From Hevea brasiliensis (lineage: Eukaryota > Streptophyta > Magnoliopsida > Malpighiales > Euphorbiaceae): a DNA stretch of 64,000 nucleotides. A program made the position numbers and the translations under genes. Positions 61,275-64,000 of this stretch are shown here, one piece after another. How positions within the stretch are numbered: position 1 is the stretch's first letter; each line of letters opens with the position of its first letter. The stretch spans positions 85,693,849 to 85,757,848 of the forward strand of contig NC_079501.1 of assembly GCF_030052815.1 (NCBI RefSeq), read 5' to 3'. The notes beneath the pieces were generated by a model, which had not been told where the DNA came from, searched no databases, and saw nothing but the letters and a program-made list of their open reading frames with translations.

Positions 61275-64000
61275 TGTCACACTCTGCCCATCTGTAAGGC
61301 ATAACATGATCCCGTAGTATACCTAATGATTACCGACTTCGTCTACTGATAACCCATTAAATACACTACAAGGGATTTTAAAACTTTTCTTACTTCTTTT
61401 TACAGTGGTGAGCACTATTTACAGGTGTTAAAAACTTTTTGAACTGAAGTGAAACAGCTAACACATTTGAATTATTACTAATTTCTGTAAAAATTTTGGC
61501 GGTGTGCCATCTGTATTTTGAATAAAGCAGTTCTTCAAAAACCTGTAAAAAGCACTTCAAATATATTTCTCAATCTCAAACTCCAACAGTTAATCAACAC
61601 AATATGTTTCTCAACTCAAATCCTCAATACTTTTTCAATATTTCCAAAGGCTGAAATAAAAGAAATATAGTACAAATTTTACAAGCCAAAATAATTCACA
61701 ATTTATTTTACAACTTCAATGTACAATTTTAATTTACAACAGCTCAAAACGAAAAAAAAAATACTATATACATACAGTGAACATACATTACAATATAAAA
61801 TGTGAAATACGGTACATTCAATATACCCGATGATCTCTCAGTGTTGCCCTAGCAGTCTAGTCTGCTGCCCTGTCAGTCTGTCTACCTGCGACAGCAATGA
61901 AAAGCTATCGCTGAGACAATGTTTTAGTGGTGCACAATATTAACCAAATACAACTTTAAATCACAAATCATAAGTCACATAAATAATGGATACATAAAAT
62001 CATAGTTAAATTCAAAGACAATGAATTTCAATAAGAATTTAAACTCCATTTCACAATCTCACAATACATATCAATAAATCACACACAGCTTAATCATGTT
62101 CCAAAGTTCAATTCGTCCCAAAAGCCGATGGCTAATGAGGAATTCAATTCGTCCCAAAAGCCAATGGCTAATGAGAAATAACATAGCTAGCCAGCAAAAA
62201 TATGAGTACTCATTCTATAAGTCCTCAACAGGCACACACCTCAACACTTCAGCCAGAGAGGGAATTCAATTCGTCCCACTAGACAAGATAGCGATGAATT
62301 CAATCAATATATATGATAGCTGTGGTTTCAAACCATTTGCAATGCTTTTCAATCAATAAGTATCCATCAAATATCATTCAAACAATTTTTCACAGTTTCA
62401 AACCATTTACAATGCTTTTCAAGCAATAAGTATCCATTCAAACACATTTCCACAATTTAAAACAATAATATACAAATAGTCATAATTTATTTCAATTGAA
62501 AAATTCAAAAGAAATAACTGTTATGCACAAACCTTTGATAACTGTCTCTTGGTTCTGACTCGGTGTTTCCTTCCCTTTCCCTGAGTCTTTGCTAACTGAG
62601 AAACACAATTTGAAGTGTTTCAGTACTCATTTAAACTGTCTCTAAGAATAAAACTTAATATTTAATTTATTGAATCCTATTATTTCCTTAGTCAATCTAA
62701 GATGTCGACCCTCGATGCATTCTAGGTGAATTAGGTTTTAATGTTACCAATATGTCACATTTGTAGCCTTTTAATATTGGTACATGTTACCAAATTCATT
62801 TCCATGTATATTGCGTTTTATTGCAATTTGTCAGATTTCGGTATACTAATTTGACCAAGCCGGATGACCTAGTTTCCTCGGTTTTCAGGTTTCGATCAAA
62901 ACTACAAACTTGTAGATCTATGTCTTATTGCATGCGGGGCAAAATTTCAGGTCATTCTGAGTTATGTAGACCAAGTTATGGTCATTTTACTATTGCTGGT
63001 CAGAATGTATCAAAATTGGTCACTTTAGGTCATTTTAGGTCATTTTAGGTTCGGCCAGTTTTTGGACCCGAACTTGTGCAAGCTATTTGACTTTCTTATG
63101 GTCATTTCTGGGTGTTTGTGTCTTCATAAGAGTTGTAGATAAATGTCTTAACTATTCATGGTCAAAATCTCAGGTCAATTGGACCTGTTTTGAGTGAGTT
63201 ATGGCCAAAACACTAACTGCTGCCCAAATGGTCAATTTTCAGGCCTTAAATGCACTAATCCGGATTTGGTCATTTTTGAAGTTACCTTCCAAGCAGAATT
63301 TTGGTAAGCTTCCTTCATGAAAGTTGGCACATTTTGTGCCTAGTTTCACCTCCAATTGGTCTCATACCAATTGGAGCCACACACTTAAGGTTCTAAGCTA
63401 AAATACACACTACCCTATTGCAACACTCTTCATCACAAACCAAATACACTTTTAACACTTACCAAGTTACACATTCATGCCATTTCTGTTTTGAACCATA
63501 ACATAAACACATTTCACAACACATTGTTGGTCATTTTGGCAGCTTATAATCACACTCAATATGCACCTTATAGTACAGAATTTACCAAGTCCAAGTTACA
63601 CCCAATTTAGCCACACAACCTAGCTCATTTACATGTCCACATTCAAACCCTTATACACAAACGCAAGCTGCCAGAACAAGTACCATAATTCAACAATAAT
63701 ATCCCATAAACCAAACCATGAAATAACATATTTTGGTTCATAATTCAAGCTGCCGATTCATACATCTCTCTCAATTAATTCCAAGCTTCCAAAATCAAGT
63801 GTACATTCACAATATACTTAGTATACATCACCCAATTTATTCCTACACATATAAACTCTTAATCAACACTTTAATCTACCATTTAAATGCAAGGATAAAC
63901 TGTTCTTAAGGAGTTTCCATGGCTGCCAAAAATATACATCTCCCTTTAAACATCAAACTCCAAAAATCTTTCCACAATTCAAGTACCCATAACATCCTCA
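61275..64000 (-). mobile_element. Tekay-like LTR (second subfamily) inserted in integrase, runs off the window
   Basis: Begins TGTCACACTCTGCCC after CCTTA (61,270-61,274), the predicted target duplication. It is collinear with 28,086-31,469: ATAACATGATCCCGTAG, hairpin at 61,911-61,927, TTATGCACAAACCT, then CATAACT-type modules. A short exact repeat of TTAGGTCATT (three copies near 63,025-63,050) lies within. By comparison its end should lie several hundred bases beyond 64,000; whether it is solo or full-length cannot be told. Confidence 0.8.
61911..61927. other. LTR hairpin, copy 9 (second subfamily)
   Basis: CTGAGAC, loop AAT, GTTTTAG: seven pairs including two G-T wobbles. Confidence 0.6.

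Noticed and set aside
1..64000. tRNA, rRNA or CRISPR-like arrays
   Set aside because: No cloverleaf with A and B boxes, no rRNA core sequence and no short regularly spaced repeats were found by reading; the tRNA-like matches are retrotransposon primer sites.

Overview
This window is plant nuclear DNA, AT-rich, with one spliced host gene and otherwise a thick pile of LTR retrotransposons. The gene is a two-exon DUF599 membrane-protein gene with a 3.4 kb intron. Its protein family, the Copia, Athila and Tekay/Del-type elements, and the (AT)n arrays all fit a eudicot. I cannot name the species from sequence alone; Euphorbiaceae or a related woody eudicot is only a guess.

Layout. 1-2,563: end of a decayed Copia element (RNase H remnant and 3' LTR). 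2,595-10,597: rearranged LTRs of a Tekay/Del-like family, including an apparent internal inversion and a clean nested solo LTR (6,619-9,680). 10,598-11,400: Copia gag and leader relics. 12,071-16,185: the DUF599 gene. 16,200-20,489: very AT-rich intergenic DNA with (AT)n arrays and tandem duplications. 20,490-38,686: a roughly 1.9 kb DNA transposon split by a complete minus-strand Gypsy element (21,527-37,787; target duplication CTTTC), which itself carries three solo LTR insertions. 38,721-45,105: minus-strand Copia 3' LTR and internal remnant, split by another solo LTR. 45,106-49,724: Athila LTR, primer-binding site and broken gag, with a solo LTR inside gag. 49,725-64,000: 3' part of a minus-strand Tekay/Del chromovirus (integrase end, chromodomain, polypurine tract, LTR) cut by three further LTR insertions of its own family.

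The boundaries are mostly good to the base, because 5-bp target duplications can be read directly: TAGCC, CTTTC, ATATT, GAGAG, GCCTA and GAAAT are perfect; CCTTT/CCATT, GCCAT/GCCGT and AATGG/AAGGG each carry one mismatch. I counted eight solo LTRs with both ends inside the window against one element with both LTRs, so LTR-LTR recombination has been active.

The most interesting hidden structure lies in the Tekay-like LTRs. First, every copy examined carries a short hairpin whose two arms change together between subfamilies. Second, the LTR body is built of degenerate modules about 190-210 bp long, each opening with a CATAACT-like motif. Neither is explained by protein coding. The DUF599 gene reads end to end except for one apparent missing base in exon 2.
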